Assembly: GCA_038323655.1 (NCBI GenBank)
Contig: JBBQHE010000027.1
Coordinates: 1-27,311 of the forward strand
Source: Humitalea sp038323655
GTDB lineage: Bacteria > Pseudomonadota > Alphaproteobacteria > Acetobacterales > Acetobacteraceae
Direction of reading: 5' to 3'
Length of the DNA stretch: 27,311 nt
A program made the translations under genes and the position numbers. The notes beneath the pieces were generated by a model, which did not search any database, had not been told where the DNA came from, and was given only the letters and a program-made list of their open reading frames with translations. Numbering within the stretch: position 1 is the first letter of the stretch; each line of letters begins with the position of its first letter. Below are positions 7,489 to 14,876 of the stretch, piece by piece.

Positions 7489-8846
7489 CACACCAGCCAC
7501 ATCGCGATACCCGGCTGCCAGAGCAGCAGGAAGACCGCGAAGATATAGACGGCGAGGAAAGGCATCACGCCGACGAAAACATCCTCGATCGGCCCGGGCG
7601 GTTGTCGCATGCCTTGCAGCACATAGAGGATGGTGCCGTCGGGTGGCGAGATCATCGCGATCTCGACCAGCATGGTCACGATCACCCCGAACCAGATGGG
7701 ATCGTAGCCCAGCGCCTTCACTAGCGGGAAGATCACCGGGATGGTGGTCACGATCATGGAAAACCCTTCCATGAAGGTGCCGAGCGCGATGTAGAAGCCG
7801 ATGATGAAAAGCATCAGCACCCAGGGTGGGAAGGGCAGGCTGCCCACCGCGGAGGCCAGCGCCTGCGGCACGCCGACCGAGGACAGCACGAAGTTCAGCA
7901 GATAGGCGCCGAGCAGGATCAGCCCGATCATGGATGTCGCCAGCGCCGTGCCCGACAGGCTGTCGCGCAGCAGCGGCCAGGACAGTTTCCGCTCCCAGGC
8001 GCCCAGCAGCAGCGCGCCGACCACGCCGAAGGCGGCACTTTCGGTCGGCGTCGCGACACCTGTGTAGATGGTGCCGAGCACCAGCCCCATCAGCAGCAGC
8101 GTCGGGATCAAGTCCAGCAACGACTGCCATTTCTGTGCTGATGTGGCGCGTGGCCCGGCCGGTGCGGGGTGACGAAAACCGTGCACGATGATGACCAGAG
8201 CGAAGAGCGCCACGACCAGCAGCGCCGGCCCGATCGCCGCGACATACAAGGCACCCACCGAGGTTTCGGTGATCAGCGCATAGACGATGAAGGTGATCCC
8301 GGGCGGGATCAGGTTTCCGAGCGCGCCACCAGCGGCGAGCGAACCCAGCACCATGCGCGGGTTGTGATGCGTGCCGCGGAAATACGGCAGGGCGACGGAC
8401 CCCATGGTCGCGGCCGTCGCGACAGAGGACCCGCTGATCGCGGAAAACACCGCGCAGGAAGCGATGTTGGTATGCAGCAGCCCGCCCGGAAACCGGTTCA
8501 GCCAGACACCCATGGCCGAATACAACCGGTTGGACAGCCCGGCCCGCAGCATGATCTCGCCCATCAGCAGGAACAGCGGGACAGAGACAAGGACGAAGTT
8601 GGTATTTGTCGTCCAAAGCGTCTGTCCAATGTAGAGCCAGAAGGGGCGTTCGGACAGCAGAAAACCCGCGACCAGGCCCAGGCAGCCGAGTGCCGCCCCG
8701 ACATGCACGCCCGCGCCGAAGAAGGCCAGGAACAGGCCGATCAGCATGATCGCCTCGGCCCAGGGCAGATGCGCCGGCCCCGCGCCCACGATGGTGGCGT
8801 AGATGAAGGCGCCGATGACACCGAAGATGAAGACGATGGCGATCAT
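7488..8846 (-). CDS. dctM: TRAP transporter large (12-TM) permease, DctM family
   Basis: 452 residues, almost entirely hydrophobic, matching the DctM large permease that carries Na+-driven solute import in TRAP systems. Typical segments are NTNFVLVSVPLFLLMGEIML, SAISGSSVATAATMGSVALP, GGALGNLIPPGITFIVYALITE (the family GxLIPPS-type loop, here with G instead of S), GVATPTESAAFGVVGALLLG, LGTFMEGFSMIVTTIPVIFPL and EIAMISPPDGTILYVLQGM. The ATG at 8846 overlaps the dctQ stop in an ATGA, and its own stop overlaps the deacetylase start, so translation is coupled along the operon. It acts in the inner membrane with DctQ and the DctP binding protein encoded just upstream. Confidence 0.95.
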   Translation of the reverse strand: MIAIVFIFGVIGAFIYATIVGAGPAHLPWAEAIMLIGLFLAFFGAGVHVGAALGCLGLVAGFLLSERPFWLYIGQTLWTTNTNFVLVSVPLFLLMGEIMLRAGLSNRLYSAMGVWLNRFPGGLLHTNIASCAVFSAISGSSVATAATMGSVALPYFRGTHHNPRMVLGSLAAGGALGNLIPPGITFIVYALITETSVGALYVAAIGPALLVVALFALVIIVHGFRHPAPAGPRATSAQKWQSLLDLIPTLLLMGLVLGTIYTGVATPTESAAFGVVGALLLGAWERKLSWPLLRDSLSGTALATSMIGLILLGAYLLNFVLSSVGVPQALASAVGSLPFPPWVLMLFIIGFYIALGTFMEGFSMIVTTIPVIFPLVKALGYDPIWFGVIVTMLVEIAMISPPDGTILYVLQGMRQPPGPIEDVFVGVMPFLAVYIFAVFLLLWQPGIAMWLV

Positions 8847-9448
8847 CGCCGCAGCGCTTCCCGCGCGCCGATGGCTTCCAGGGTTTCCTCCGCCTCATCC
8901 ATGTCGTTGCGCGCACCGGCCACGCGGTCCACATCCTCGAACCGCCCGGCCAGCGTCAGCAGCAGGATATCGAGCGTGCGCAACAAGACGCAGAACAGGA
9001 AGAAGAACAGCCCCCCCGCCCAAAGCGCCTGCGGTATCCACAAGGGCGCCCGCAGGGCCGAGATATCGGTCGCGTTGAACATCAGGCTTTCATCCACCAG
9101 CAGCCAGGCGCCGTAGCCGAGGAAGCCCGCGAAGATACACAGCAGCACGAAGGCCATCAGATGTGCCACGGCCCGGGGCGCCACCGGCAGTTTCCGCACC
9201 AGCAGATCGACGCGGATATGCGCCCGGCGCGCCAGCACGCCGGCCAGCGACCAGGAAATTCCGATCGCCAGGAAATAGCCCGACAGTTCGATGGTGGACC
9301 GCGTCGAAAACCCGAAGAAGTTCCGCGCGATCACATCGCCTACGATCAGCAGTGTTGCCGCCAGGAACAGCGACCCACCGAAAAACATCAGAACCAGCGC
9401 CACCCGGTCCGCGATCCGTCGCAGCGGGCCGAGGGCGCTGGGTTCCAC
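8843..9448 (-). CDS. dctQ: TRAP transporter small (4-TM) permease, DctQ family
   Basis: 201 residues with four hydrophobic helices (around LVLMFFGGSLFLAATLLIVGDV, IELSGYFLAIGISWSLAGVL, AHLMAFVLLCIFAGFLGYGA and LWAGGLFFFLFCVLLRTLDI). It has the DctQ landmark VIARNFFGFSTRSTIELSGYFLAIGISWSLAGVLARRAHIRVDLL. It stabilises the DctM permease and docks the binding protein. The GTG at 9448 directly abuts the dctP stop (TAG|GTG), so re-initiation is the likely mode of translation. The C-terminal 40 residues form an acidic charged cytoplasmic tail (EDVDRVAGARNDMDEAEETL), longer than in many DctQ proteins. The gene ends in an ATGA overlap with dctM. Confidence 0.93.
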   Translation of the reverse strand: MEPSALGPLRRIADRVALVLMFFGGSLFLAATLLIVGDVIARNFFGFSTRSTIELSGYFLAIGISWSLAGVLARRAHIRVDLLVRKLPVAPRAVAHLMAFVLLCIFAGFLGYGAWLLVDESLMFNATDISALRAPLWIPQALWAGGLFFFLFCVLLRTLDILLLTLAGRFEDVDRVAGARNDMDEAEETLEAIGAREALRR

Positions 9449-10525
9449 CTACTGCGCCCGCACGCCGCTGATCGGTGCGATCACCTCGTTGTAGATTTCA
9501 CCGCAGCGCGCGCCGCAACGCCGCACCCAGGCCGGCAGCACGGTATCGCGGAAAGTGGTGGCGATGCCGGCGATTTCGGCCGCGGTCGGCACGACCTCGA
9601 TCATGCGCCGCGCCTCGGGCACCACGGTATGGATGCGGCACTTGTCTGCTAGGCCCAGGTTGCAGTCGATGCCGTCCTGCGTCGCGACGGCGCCGAGCGT
9701 CCATTGCGCGTCGGCCACGCGCTTGAACCCGTCTTCCAGGAAGGCGCGGACTTCCGGCGTCTGGCGGTTCCACCACGCCAGGTTCACGAAGTAGCCGGAC
9801 AGGCTCCAGGTCGAGGGCAGGGTGTACATGTAGCGCGTCACCTCCCACCACTTCACGCCATTGGCCGTGCCGGTGCCGGTGATGGCGCAATCGACCGTGC
9901 CGCGCTCCAGCGCGGAATATACTTCCGGAAAGGCGATGGCCGCGGCCTGGGCGCCATAGGCCTGGACGAAATCGGCGACCGAGGGCCCGTTGGTCCGCAC
10001 CCGCAAGCCGCGCATCGAGGCCATGCCGGTGACCGCATTGCGGCAGAAGAAGACCTGCGCCGGGAAGGGATAGACCGCGAGCAGCCGCACGCCGACGCGT
10101 TCGAGATCGCTGTTCAGCACGGGGGTCATGGCATCCGCCACGCGTCGGGCCTGTTCCAGCGTCGGGTTCAGCCCCGCCAAGTCCAGCGCATCCAGCATCG
10201 GCACGTCGCCCGAGACGACGCCGAGCGTCGCCCCGCCGATCTCGACCTGGCCCGAACGTACCAGGCGGATGACCTCGGGCCCGCCGACGCCGCGTTCCGG
10301 CCAGGATTGCAGCGTGACCGCGACGCGCCCGCCGCTGCGGGCAGCGAAGCCGTCGCGCATCACCGGCCCATCGACCTGGGTGTATTGCGGCAGCGTCGGT
10401 CCTGGCTGGGTGACGGCAGTCATCGCGACGCGGGGGCCGGGGCCGAGGTCCTGCGCCTGGGCTGGAGCCAAGCCGAAGGCGGCGGCCAGGCTGGCGGCAA
10501 GGGCAAGGGGACGCAGGCGGGCCAT
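9449..10525 (-). CDS. dctP: TRAP transporter solute-binding protein, DctP family
   Basis: 358 residues. The ATG at 10525, with a GGAG ribosome-binding site just upstream, gives a classic signal peptide (MARLRPLALAASLAAAFGLA, cleaved near PAQAQ). The mature protein has the DctP arrangement: GPVMRDGFAARSGGRVAVTL, EVIRLVRSGQVEIGGATLG, MRGLRVRTNGPSVADFVQAYGAQAAAI (the conserved Arg region that binds ligand carboxylates), and PEVYSALERGTVDCAITG. The C-terminus has paired cysteines (GIDCNLGLADKC and RRCGARCGEIYN), likely periplasmic disulfides, as in one DctP subgroup. It is first in the dctP-dctQ-dctM-deacetylase operon. The ligand is not known; the operon's PuuE-like hydrolase suggests a cyclic amide or related acid. 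Longer readings upstream are spurious. Confidence 0.93.
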   Translation of the reverse strand: MARLRPLALAASLAAAFGLAPAQAQDLGPGPRVAMTAVTQPGPTLPQYTQVDGPVMRDGFAARSGGRVAVTLQSWPERGVGGPEVIRLVRSGQVEIGGATLGVVSGDVPMLDALDLAGLNPTLEQARRVADAMTPVLNSDLERVGVRLLAVYPFPAQVFFCRNAVTGMASMRGLRVRTNGPSVADFVQAYGAQAAAIAFPEVYSALERGTVDCAITGTGTANGVKWWEVTRYMYTLPSTWSLSGYFVNLAWWNRQTPEVRAFLEDGFKRVADAQWTLGAVATQDGIDCNLGLADKCRIHTVVPEARRMIEVVPTAAEIAGIATTFRDTVLPAWVRRCGARCGEIYNEVIAPISGVRAQ

Positions 10526-10718
10526 GCGGGGGCTCCATGACGGTTTGGTAAAGCACGCTGGCATGGGCCGCGCAGGGTGCCAACCGGATTGGAGGCGCCC
10601 ATGACGGGCGTGCCGGGCCCCTTTGCTCAAAGGACCGGCAGCTTGCCGCCGTCCGCGCCACGGTTGCGCCGCGCGCAGCACGCCAGCAGTCTTGGCCGCA
10701 CCAAGGAGCGCCGTGCCC
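10526..10718. promoter_or_regulatory. Divergent intergenic region between dctP operon and RidA gene
   Basis: About 193 bases separate divergent transcription units and should hold both promoters. I see no clear -35/-10 pair or strong operator. An AAGGAG ribosome-binding site for the RidA gene lies at 10703-10708. Open frames crossing the region have no family resemblance. Confidence 0.4.
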
Positions 10719-11111
10719 ATGCCGAAAAAGACCGTCTTCTCACCGCTGGTCGTCACACCGACCAACCCGCATTCCCAGGCGACCGTCGCCGGCGGGCATT
10801 TCTATGCCGCGACCGTCGCCCTTGATGTGGACGGCAAGGTCGTCGGCGTCGGCGATATCCGCGCCCAGACGCGCCAAGCCCTGACCAACTTGAAGCACCT
10901 GCTGGAAGCGGCCGGCGGCGGCATGGATGATGTGGCGCGTGTGATGATCTACATCACCGACATGCGGCTCTTCGCCGGCATGAACGAAGTCTATCGCGAA
11001 TTCTTCTTCGGCGAGAGCCTGCCCAGCCGCGCGACGGTGACTGGCGTCATGGGCATGCCGGAACTGCTGGTGGAATTCGACGTGATCGCCTGGCTGGGCA
11101 CCGATGCCTGA
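10719..11111 (+). CDS. RidA/YjgF/YER057c/UK114 family protein (enamine/imine deaminase)
   Basis: 130 residues of the Rid family, small trimeric cytoplasmic proteins that hydrolyse reactive enamine/imine intermediates to keto acids and ammonia, or act in pyrimidine and amide catabolism. Visible features are PTNPHSQATVAGGHFYAA (start of the fold), GDIRAQTRQALTNLKHLLEAAGGGMDDVARVMIYITDM (the family core), and SRATVTGVMGMPELLVEFDVIA. The latter contains R104 and E119, equivalent to the substrate-binding Arg and Glu of catalytic RidA proteins, so activity is plausible. The ATG at 10719 is 10 bases after AAGGAG. An in-frame GTG at 10713, only 4 bases after it, is an alternative. It is divergent from the TRAP/hydrolase operon and may clean up products of that pathway. 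Confidence 0.9.
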   Translation: MPKKTVFSPLVVTPTNPHSQATVAGGHFYAATVALDVDGKVVGVGDIRAQTRQALTNLKHLLEAAGGGMDDVARVMIYITDMRLFAGMNEVYREFFFGESLPSRATVTGVMGMPELLVEFDVIAWLGTDA

Positions 11112-11118
11112 AGCGGCC

Positions 11119-11961
11119 TCAGCGCAGGCAGCGCACGAAGACGGTGGAGGGATGCGCCACTTCGCCCACCTCGGCAGCCGGACGCAACGCGGTGGTCTCG
11201 GCCAGGCGCGGGGTAATGTTCAAGCCGCGCAGAAACTCCAGCGCCTCGGCGGATTTGACCGCGAAGTTCACGTTCTGTGGGATGTCGCCGGTGCGGGCGG
11301 CGATGCGCTGCGCGTTGAGCTTCGACACCACGATGCCGATGATATTGCCCGCCAGGTCCAGCAAGGGACCGCCGGAATTGCCCGGCTGCACGGGCGCCGA
11401 GATCTGGTACTGCCGCACATTGTCCGACATCCCGGCCAGGGCCGAGACGTCGCCCGTCGTCAGCGTGGGCCCGGAGGACAGCAGCCCTGCGAGCGGAAAG
11501 CCATAGGTGATCACTGACTCGCCACGCCGAACCTCGGGCCCGCTCCGAAAGGCGAGCGCCGGCCCGATATCGGCCGCGGTCGATAGCACCGCCAGGTCGC
11601 GGTCGGCATCGGTGCGCACCACCTGGGCATCGACATCCCGGCCGCCCGTGGTCCGCAGCCGGACATAGGTGCAACCTTCGACCACGTGATGATTGGTCAT
11701 CACCCGGCCCTCGGCGACGACGAAGCCGGAGCCGCTGGATGTCTGTTGCGCATGCGGCGGTACTTCCCCCGGTGCCAGCGCGCGCGGCTTGGCCGGCAGC
11801 GGCGCCTGGGCCTGCGGGCCAGGCTTGTTTGGCGGGCCGGCCGGTGCTGGGCCCTGCGGCTTGCCCTGCAGAAGCAGGGCATCTCCGGCAGTGCCGGAAG
11901 CCAGGACGGGCGACATGACGAGGAGGCAGATCGCGGCGGCGATCACGGGGGTGCGGCGCAT
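11119..11961 (-). CDS. Trypsin-like (S1C) serine protease without PDZ domain, exported
   Basis: 280 residues. The chosen ATG at 11961 gives a signal peptide (MRRTPVIAAAICLLVMSPVLAS), then a Pro/Ala-rich linker (35-70), then a compact chymotrypsin-fold domain. The catalytic triad is visible: H92 in TNHHVVEG, D122 in DADRDLAVL and S196 in QPGNSGGPLLD. The oxyanion and substrate loops resemble HtrA-type proteases (YGFPLAGLLSSGPTLTTGDVSAL). After the catalytic domain only about 60 residues remain (NVNFAVKSAEALEFLRGLNI), with no PDZ domain, so it differs from DegP and from the PDZ-bearing protease at 21815-22996. It would act in the periplasm or be membrane-tethered. It converges on the RidA gene with a 7-base gap. 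The upstream in-frame ATG at 11997 would place arginine/histidine residues before the signal peptide and is less likely. Confidence 0.87.
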   Translation of the reverse strand: MRRTPVIAAAICLLVMSPVLASGTAGDALLLQGKPQGPAPAGPPNKPGPQAQAPLPAKPRALAPGEVPPHAQQTSSGSGFVVAEGRVMTNHHVVEGCTYVRLRTTGGRDVDAQVVRTDADRDLAVLSTAADIGPALAFRSGPEVRRGESVITYGFPLAGLLSSGPTLTTGDVSALAGMSDNVRQYQISAPVQPGNSGGPLLDLAGNIIGIVVSKLNAQRIAARTGDIPQNVNFAVKSAEALEFLRGLNITPRLAETTALRPAAEVGEVAHPSTVFVRCLR

Positions 11962-12025
11962 GGAGACAGCGTGCGGCCGCGGGACGCCCGCGGTCAACGG
12001 TATCGGCGCGGCCGAGCTTTCACGA

Positions 12026-12775
12026 TCACAACAGCCCTTCCCGACGGAAGGACAGGTGCTTGCCGTTGCCGATGATCAGGTGGTCATGCACCACGATGCC
12101 GAGGACCGCGGCGGCCGACTTGATCTCGGCCGTCATCTCGATATCGGCGCGCGACGGACTGGGGTCGCCCGAGGGGTGGTTGTGGACCAGGATCAGGGCG
12201 GTTGCCTGCACTTCCAAGGCGCGCTTGACCACCTCTCGCGGATAGACGGGCGTGTGGTTCACCGTGCCCCGCGCTTGGGCTTCGTCGGCCAGCAGGCGGT
12301 TCTTTGCGTCGAGGAAAAGGATGCGGAATTGTTCGACGGTCTCGCGCGCCAGGGCGGCGGAAAGGTAGTCGATCAGCCTCTGCCAGTTGTTCAGCACCGG
12401 CTGGGCGCGGATTTCCTCGCGCATCATCCGCAGCGCCGCGCCCTGGACCAGCTTGAGCGCTGCAATGGCGCTGTCGCCGACGTGGTCTTCTTCCTTCAGA
12501 TGCCGCGGGTCGGCCGCGATCACCGCGGCGAAGGAGCCGAAGCGGGCCAGCAGCGCCTTAGCAATAGGTTTGGTGTCGCGCCGCGGGATCGCCAGAAACA
12601 GCAGCATCTCCAACATTTCGTAGTCCTGCAGACTGTCCGGCCCGCTGCCCAGCAATCGGCCGCGCATCCGATCACGGTGCCCTTCCGGTCCGGGCGGCGC
12701 TTCGGAGATGGCCGGTGCTTCCAGCGCCAGGAACCCGCTGGAAGCTTCCGCCAGACCGCGCCGCTTGCTTGCCAT
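12026..12775 (-). CDS. radC: RadC/YicR-family JAB (MPN+) domain protein
   Basis: 249 residues, the usual length. The N-terminal part is a helix-hairpin-helix-like region (MRGRLLGSGPDSLQDYEMLEMLLFLAIPRRDTKPIAKALLARFG). The C-terminal MPN+/JAMM domain has an upstream Glu segment and H-N-H-P-S-G-D-P-S-P-S followed by Asp (HNHPSGDPSPSRADIEMT), the metal-binding JAMM signature, then VVHDHLIIG. Despite the historical name, a role in DNA repair was not upheld for E. coli RadC. The family is often linked to transformation or mobile elements, and its biochemical role is unsettled. All metal ligands are present. It stands 51 bases downstream of the PCuAC gene in the same direction, but no functional link is evident. 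Confidence 0.93.
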   Translation of the reverse strand: MASKRRGLAEASSGFLALEAPAISEAPPGPEGHRDRMRGRLLGSGPDSLQDYEMLEMLLFLAIPRRDTKPIAKALLARFGSFAAVIAADPRHLKEEDHVGDSAIAALKLVQGAALRMMREEIRAQPVLNNWQRLIDYLSAALARETVEQFRILFLDAKNRLLADEAQARGTVNHTPVYPREVVKRALEVQATALILVHNHPSGDPSPSRADIEMTAEIKSAAAVLGIVVHDHLIIGNGKHLSFRREGLL

Positions 12776-12826
12776 CGCCCTCGTTCCATGACTGCCGGGC
12801 AGGCTACGCGCCGCGGGGGCGGCGCA

Positions 12827-13318
12827 TCAATGGGCGTGGGCGGCGGCAGGCGCGCCGGCGCGCTGTACGGCCAGTTCGACCGTCACTTCGCCGGCGCGTT
12901 CGAAGCGCAGTGTCAGGGGCACGCGGCTGCCCAATTCCAGGGGCTGGGTCAGGCCGATCAGCATGATGTGCAGGCCGCCGGGCGCCAGCGTGACCGTCTG
13001 ACCCGGTGGCACGGCGATGTCCTCGACCGGGCGCATGCGCATGACATCGCCATCGCGGATCATGGTGTGCAGTTCGACGGTGCGAGCGACCGGGGTGCTG
13101 GCCGAAACCAGCCTGTCCGCAGCACCCGCCGTGCGCAGGGTCAGATAGCCGGCCCCAGTCCCACCCTGGTTTGCGACGCGCGTCCAGGGGTGGCCTATCA
13201 CGATGTCGCCCTGCGTATAGCTGTGCGCCTTGGCGCGGGGCGCCGTGAAGGGCGGGAACAGTCCAAGCGTTGCGAGCAGGGCCGGGATGGCTATCAGGAA
13301 TGGGCGGCGTATGGTCAT
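12827..13318 (-). CDS. Periplasmic copper chaperone PCuAC (DUF461)
   Basis: 163 residues. PCuAC proteins bind Cu(I) in the periplasm and deliver it to the CuA site of cytochrome c oxidase. The signal peptide covers residues 1-31 (MTIRRPFLIAIPALLATLGL...AKA). The copper site follows the family consensus H-(x)-M with x10 and x21 spacing: H84 and M86, M95 exactly ten residues after H84, then H117-x-M119 twenty-one residues later. The mature start (HSYTQGDIVIGHPWTRV) and the middle TGAGYLTLRTAGAADRL are typical. The C-terminus is His-containing (AAAHAH). An AAGGA ribosome-binding site at 13330-13334 supports the ATG at 13318. It is preceded by a DUF2946 gene in the same direction, a common copper pairing. 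Confidence 0.93.
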   Translation of the reverse strand: MTIRRPFLIAIPALLATLGLFPPFTAPRAKAHSYTQGDIVIGHPWTRVANQGGTGAGYLTLRTAGAADRLVSASTPVARTVELHTMIRDGDVMRMRPVEDIAVPPGQTVTLAPGGLHIMLIGLTQPLELGSRVPLTLRFERAGEVTVELAVQRAGAPAAAHAH

Positions 13319-13361
13319 GGTGTAGTATCCTTGGTCCGATGCGATCGATGGATGGTCGGTG

Positions 13362-13715
13362 TCAGAGGACAGCAGGTGGGCCCGTGGGGCGGTACGGTGG
13401 CGCGCGGGCCGAGGAATGACTGTGGGGCGGCTCGACAAGCTGTGCCTTGATTAGCGTCACCAAGGACATCCGTAAGATCGTCCCGCGTGGCGGCGGAAGG
13501 GCGAGCGGTGGGAGAAGATGGCAGGCGGCGCAGACCGCTTCGGTGTCCGCCGCCGCTGGGGCCGAAAACGGCGCCAGACGCAGCCCGGCTGGGCCGCATA
13601 TCTCCATCACCCCACCGGCCGTTGCCTTGGCCAAGCAGTGTCCCGCCGTGATCGCTGCCTGCCAGAACAGCAAGGCGACCAGCACGGTTGCCAGCGGGGC
13701 TCGGGCACGACTCAT
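13362..13715 (-). CDS. DUF2946 family exported protein, copper-associated
   Basis: 117 residues from the ATG at 13715. There is an N-terminal hydrophobic segment (APLATVLVALLFWQAAITAG) after MSRAR. Then comes the DUF2946 pattern: a single Cys in MEICGPAGLRLAP (C40), a C-x2-C-H motif (C62, C65, H66 in EAVCAACHLLP), and a C-terminal region rich in H and P ending with ARAPPYRPTGPPAVL, like the ARGPP ending of this family. DUF2946 genes often lie beside copper-uptake or PCuAC genes. Here the stop is 43 bases before the PCuAC start on the same strand, so they are probably one operon. Its molecular role is not established; metal binding by the Cys/His cluster is inferred. Longer readings of this frame run into non-conserved sequence. 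Confidence 0.75.
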   Translation of the reverse strand: MSRARAPLATVLVALLFWQAAITAGHCLAKATAGGVMEICGPAGLRLAPFSAPAAADTEAVCAACHLLPPLALPPPRGTILRMSLVTLIKAQLVEPPHSHSSARAPPYRPTGPPAVL

Positions 13716-13980
13716 GAGACGGCGAATTAGCACCCAGCCGCACGAAGGCCCAGCACCAGTATGCTCATGCCAAGCGTGAGGCGAAAGCCTGTGCATCACC
13801 CTGGCCGACACCAGCCTAGGCCGAGGGCCGCAACGAGGCTCGGTAGCACCAGCGCGGCCAGACTGCAAAAGGCAATCCGCGTCGCGGAAGCGCTGGGCGC
13901 GTCGGCGTGAAGGTATTATGCGCCCCCCGCTTGCGGCACATCCGGAACCGGCGGTTGGGCACAAGGCGTGAGTGCCAAGG
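13716..13980 (-). other. Gene-poor stretch with a possible decayed small membrane-protein frame
   Basis: No intact gene is seen here. On the minus strand an ATG at 13984 overlaps the cobA-remnant stop (ATGA) and opens a frame beginning MTLALTPCAQPPVPDVPQAG. It stops after 22 residues, continues through the hydrophobic stretch ATRIAFCSLAALVLPSLVAA, stops again, and continues with RLTLGMSILVLGLRAAGC before a third stop. Two hydrophobic segments in one frame with several stops look like a broken two-helix membrane protein that once followed cobA. This is weak evidence and no family is recognised. Confidence 0.3.
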
Positions 13981-14783
13981 TCATTTCACGGCCTTCTGCT
14001 GGGAGGGAATGGGCAGGCCCGGCGGCCTTACGATGGCCTTGCCGGACACTGCCTCGATGACGACGAGCGCCGGCCCTGGCAGCGTGGCGCGCCTGGTACC
14101 CGGGTCGCCGCCCCCAGGGTTGTCGTCAGGCTCGCCTGAGAGCTGACCGCCAGCGGTGTCGCTGGGGGCAGGCCTGCGGCCAGCGGCGCCAGGACCAACG
14201 CGTCCAGCCGGGTCATGGCCATGAATACGACCAGAGTTCCGCCGGCGCGCGCCAGAGCCGACCAGTCATGCGCCGGAAGGCCGCCGGTCTCGTCATGTCC
14301 GGCCAGGAAGGTCACTGCCGCGGCCACGCCGCGGCGGGTCAAAGCGATGCCGGCCGCGGCAGGCCAGGCCCGGCCCGCGGAGACACCAGGGACCACCCGC
14401 CAAGGCATACCAGCGGCGGATAGAGCGGTCGCCTCCTTGGCACCCCGAGCGAATAGAAACGGATCACCGGCCCTCGGTCGCACCACCCGCTGGCCGACGC
14501 GGGCCGCATCCAGCATCCGGGCGATGATCTTTGCCTGTGCGATCGGCGCGGCGCCCTTGCGCTTGCCGACGTCGAGCAATGTTGCCGTCGGCCGGGTATG
14601 GGCGCGGGCGATGAGGGCCGGAATGTGATCATGCAGCACCAGGTCAGCACCGCGCAGGGCGGTGGAGGCGCGCAGCGTGCGTAACGCCGGGTCTCCGGGC
14701 CCGGCGCCGACCAGTCAAACCTCCCCTGCCGCCGGGGCATCCGTCGCGGCAAGCGCGGATGCATGGCCAAAGTACAACTTCAT
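13981..14783 (-). pseudogene. cobA: Decayed uroporphyrinogen-III C-methyltransferase (CobA/SUMT)
   Basis: The intact enzyme makes precorrin-2 for siroheme and cobalamin. Reading from an ATG at 14783 gives MKLYFGHASALAATDAPAAG-EV, then an in-frame TGA at 14717-14715. It then continues directly with LVGAGPGDPALRTLRAS, the family's N-terminal SAM-binding loop, where VWLVGAGPGDP is usual, so a TGG Trp codon has become TGA. The frame continues through LLDVGKRKG, VVRPRAGDPFLFARG (degenerate from RLKGGDPFVFGRG), VPGVSAG and ALARAGGTLVVFMAMTRL. A frameshift at about 14085-14130 then moves to the frame encoding LPGPALVVIEAV, ending at TGA 13981. Total length matches an intact gene (about 267 codons), so decay is by point changes. 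It is divergent from a damaged cysI, which needs siroheme. Confidence 0.85.
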
Positions 14784-14798
14784 GCATGTGGAATGCAT
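14782..14798. repeat. ATGCAT-N5-ATGCAT inverted/direct repeat at the cobA start
   Basis: ATGCAT is itself palindromic and occurs twice, separated by GTGGA, overlapping the start codon of the cobA remnant. The spacing suits a dimeric regulator. It lies on the edge of an A+T-rich patch between the divergent cobA and cysI remnants. Confidence 0.45.
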
Positions 14799-14876
14799 TG
14801 GATTTTTAAAAATTCCGCGTTGTATTAACGCTAAACCATATTACCCCTCGGGCCAAGTGCTTTGTCGGGAGTTTGA
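14799..14876 (+). promoter_or_regulatory. A+T-rich promoter region of the cysI remnant
   Basis: This is the most A+T-rich stretch of the window. A near-perfect palindrome with a TTTTTAAAAA core spans 14800-14816. A weak sigma-70-like pair is possible: TTGGAT at 14798-14803 and TGTATT at 14821-14826, with a 17-base spacer. A GGGAG ribosome-binding site at 14867-14871 precedes the ATG at 14877. Confidence 0.4.

Noticed and set aside
6592..8934. A single 780-residue fusion of membrane and deacetylase sequence
   Set aside because: The N-terminal part is the wrong frame of dctM. The true deacetylase begins at the ATG at 7488, which overlaps the dctM stop.
11106..11129. Hairpin between the RidA gene and the convergent protease
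   Set aside because: GCCTG/CAGGC arms are only five bases with a 14-base loop, and lie partly inside the coding ends.
11693..13450. A 585-codon plus-strand open frame
   Set aside because: It runs antisense to three recognisable genes (protease, RadC, PCuAC) and shows no domain.
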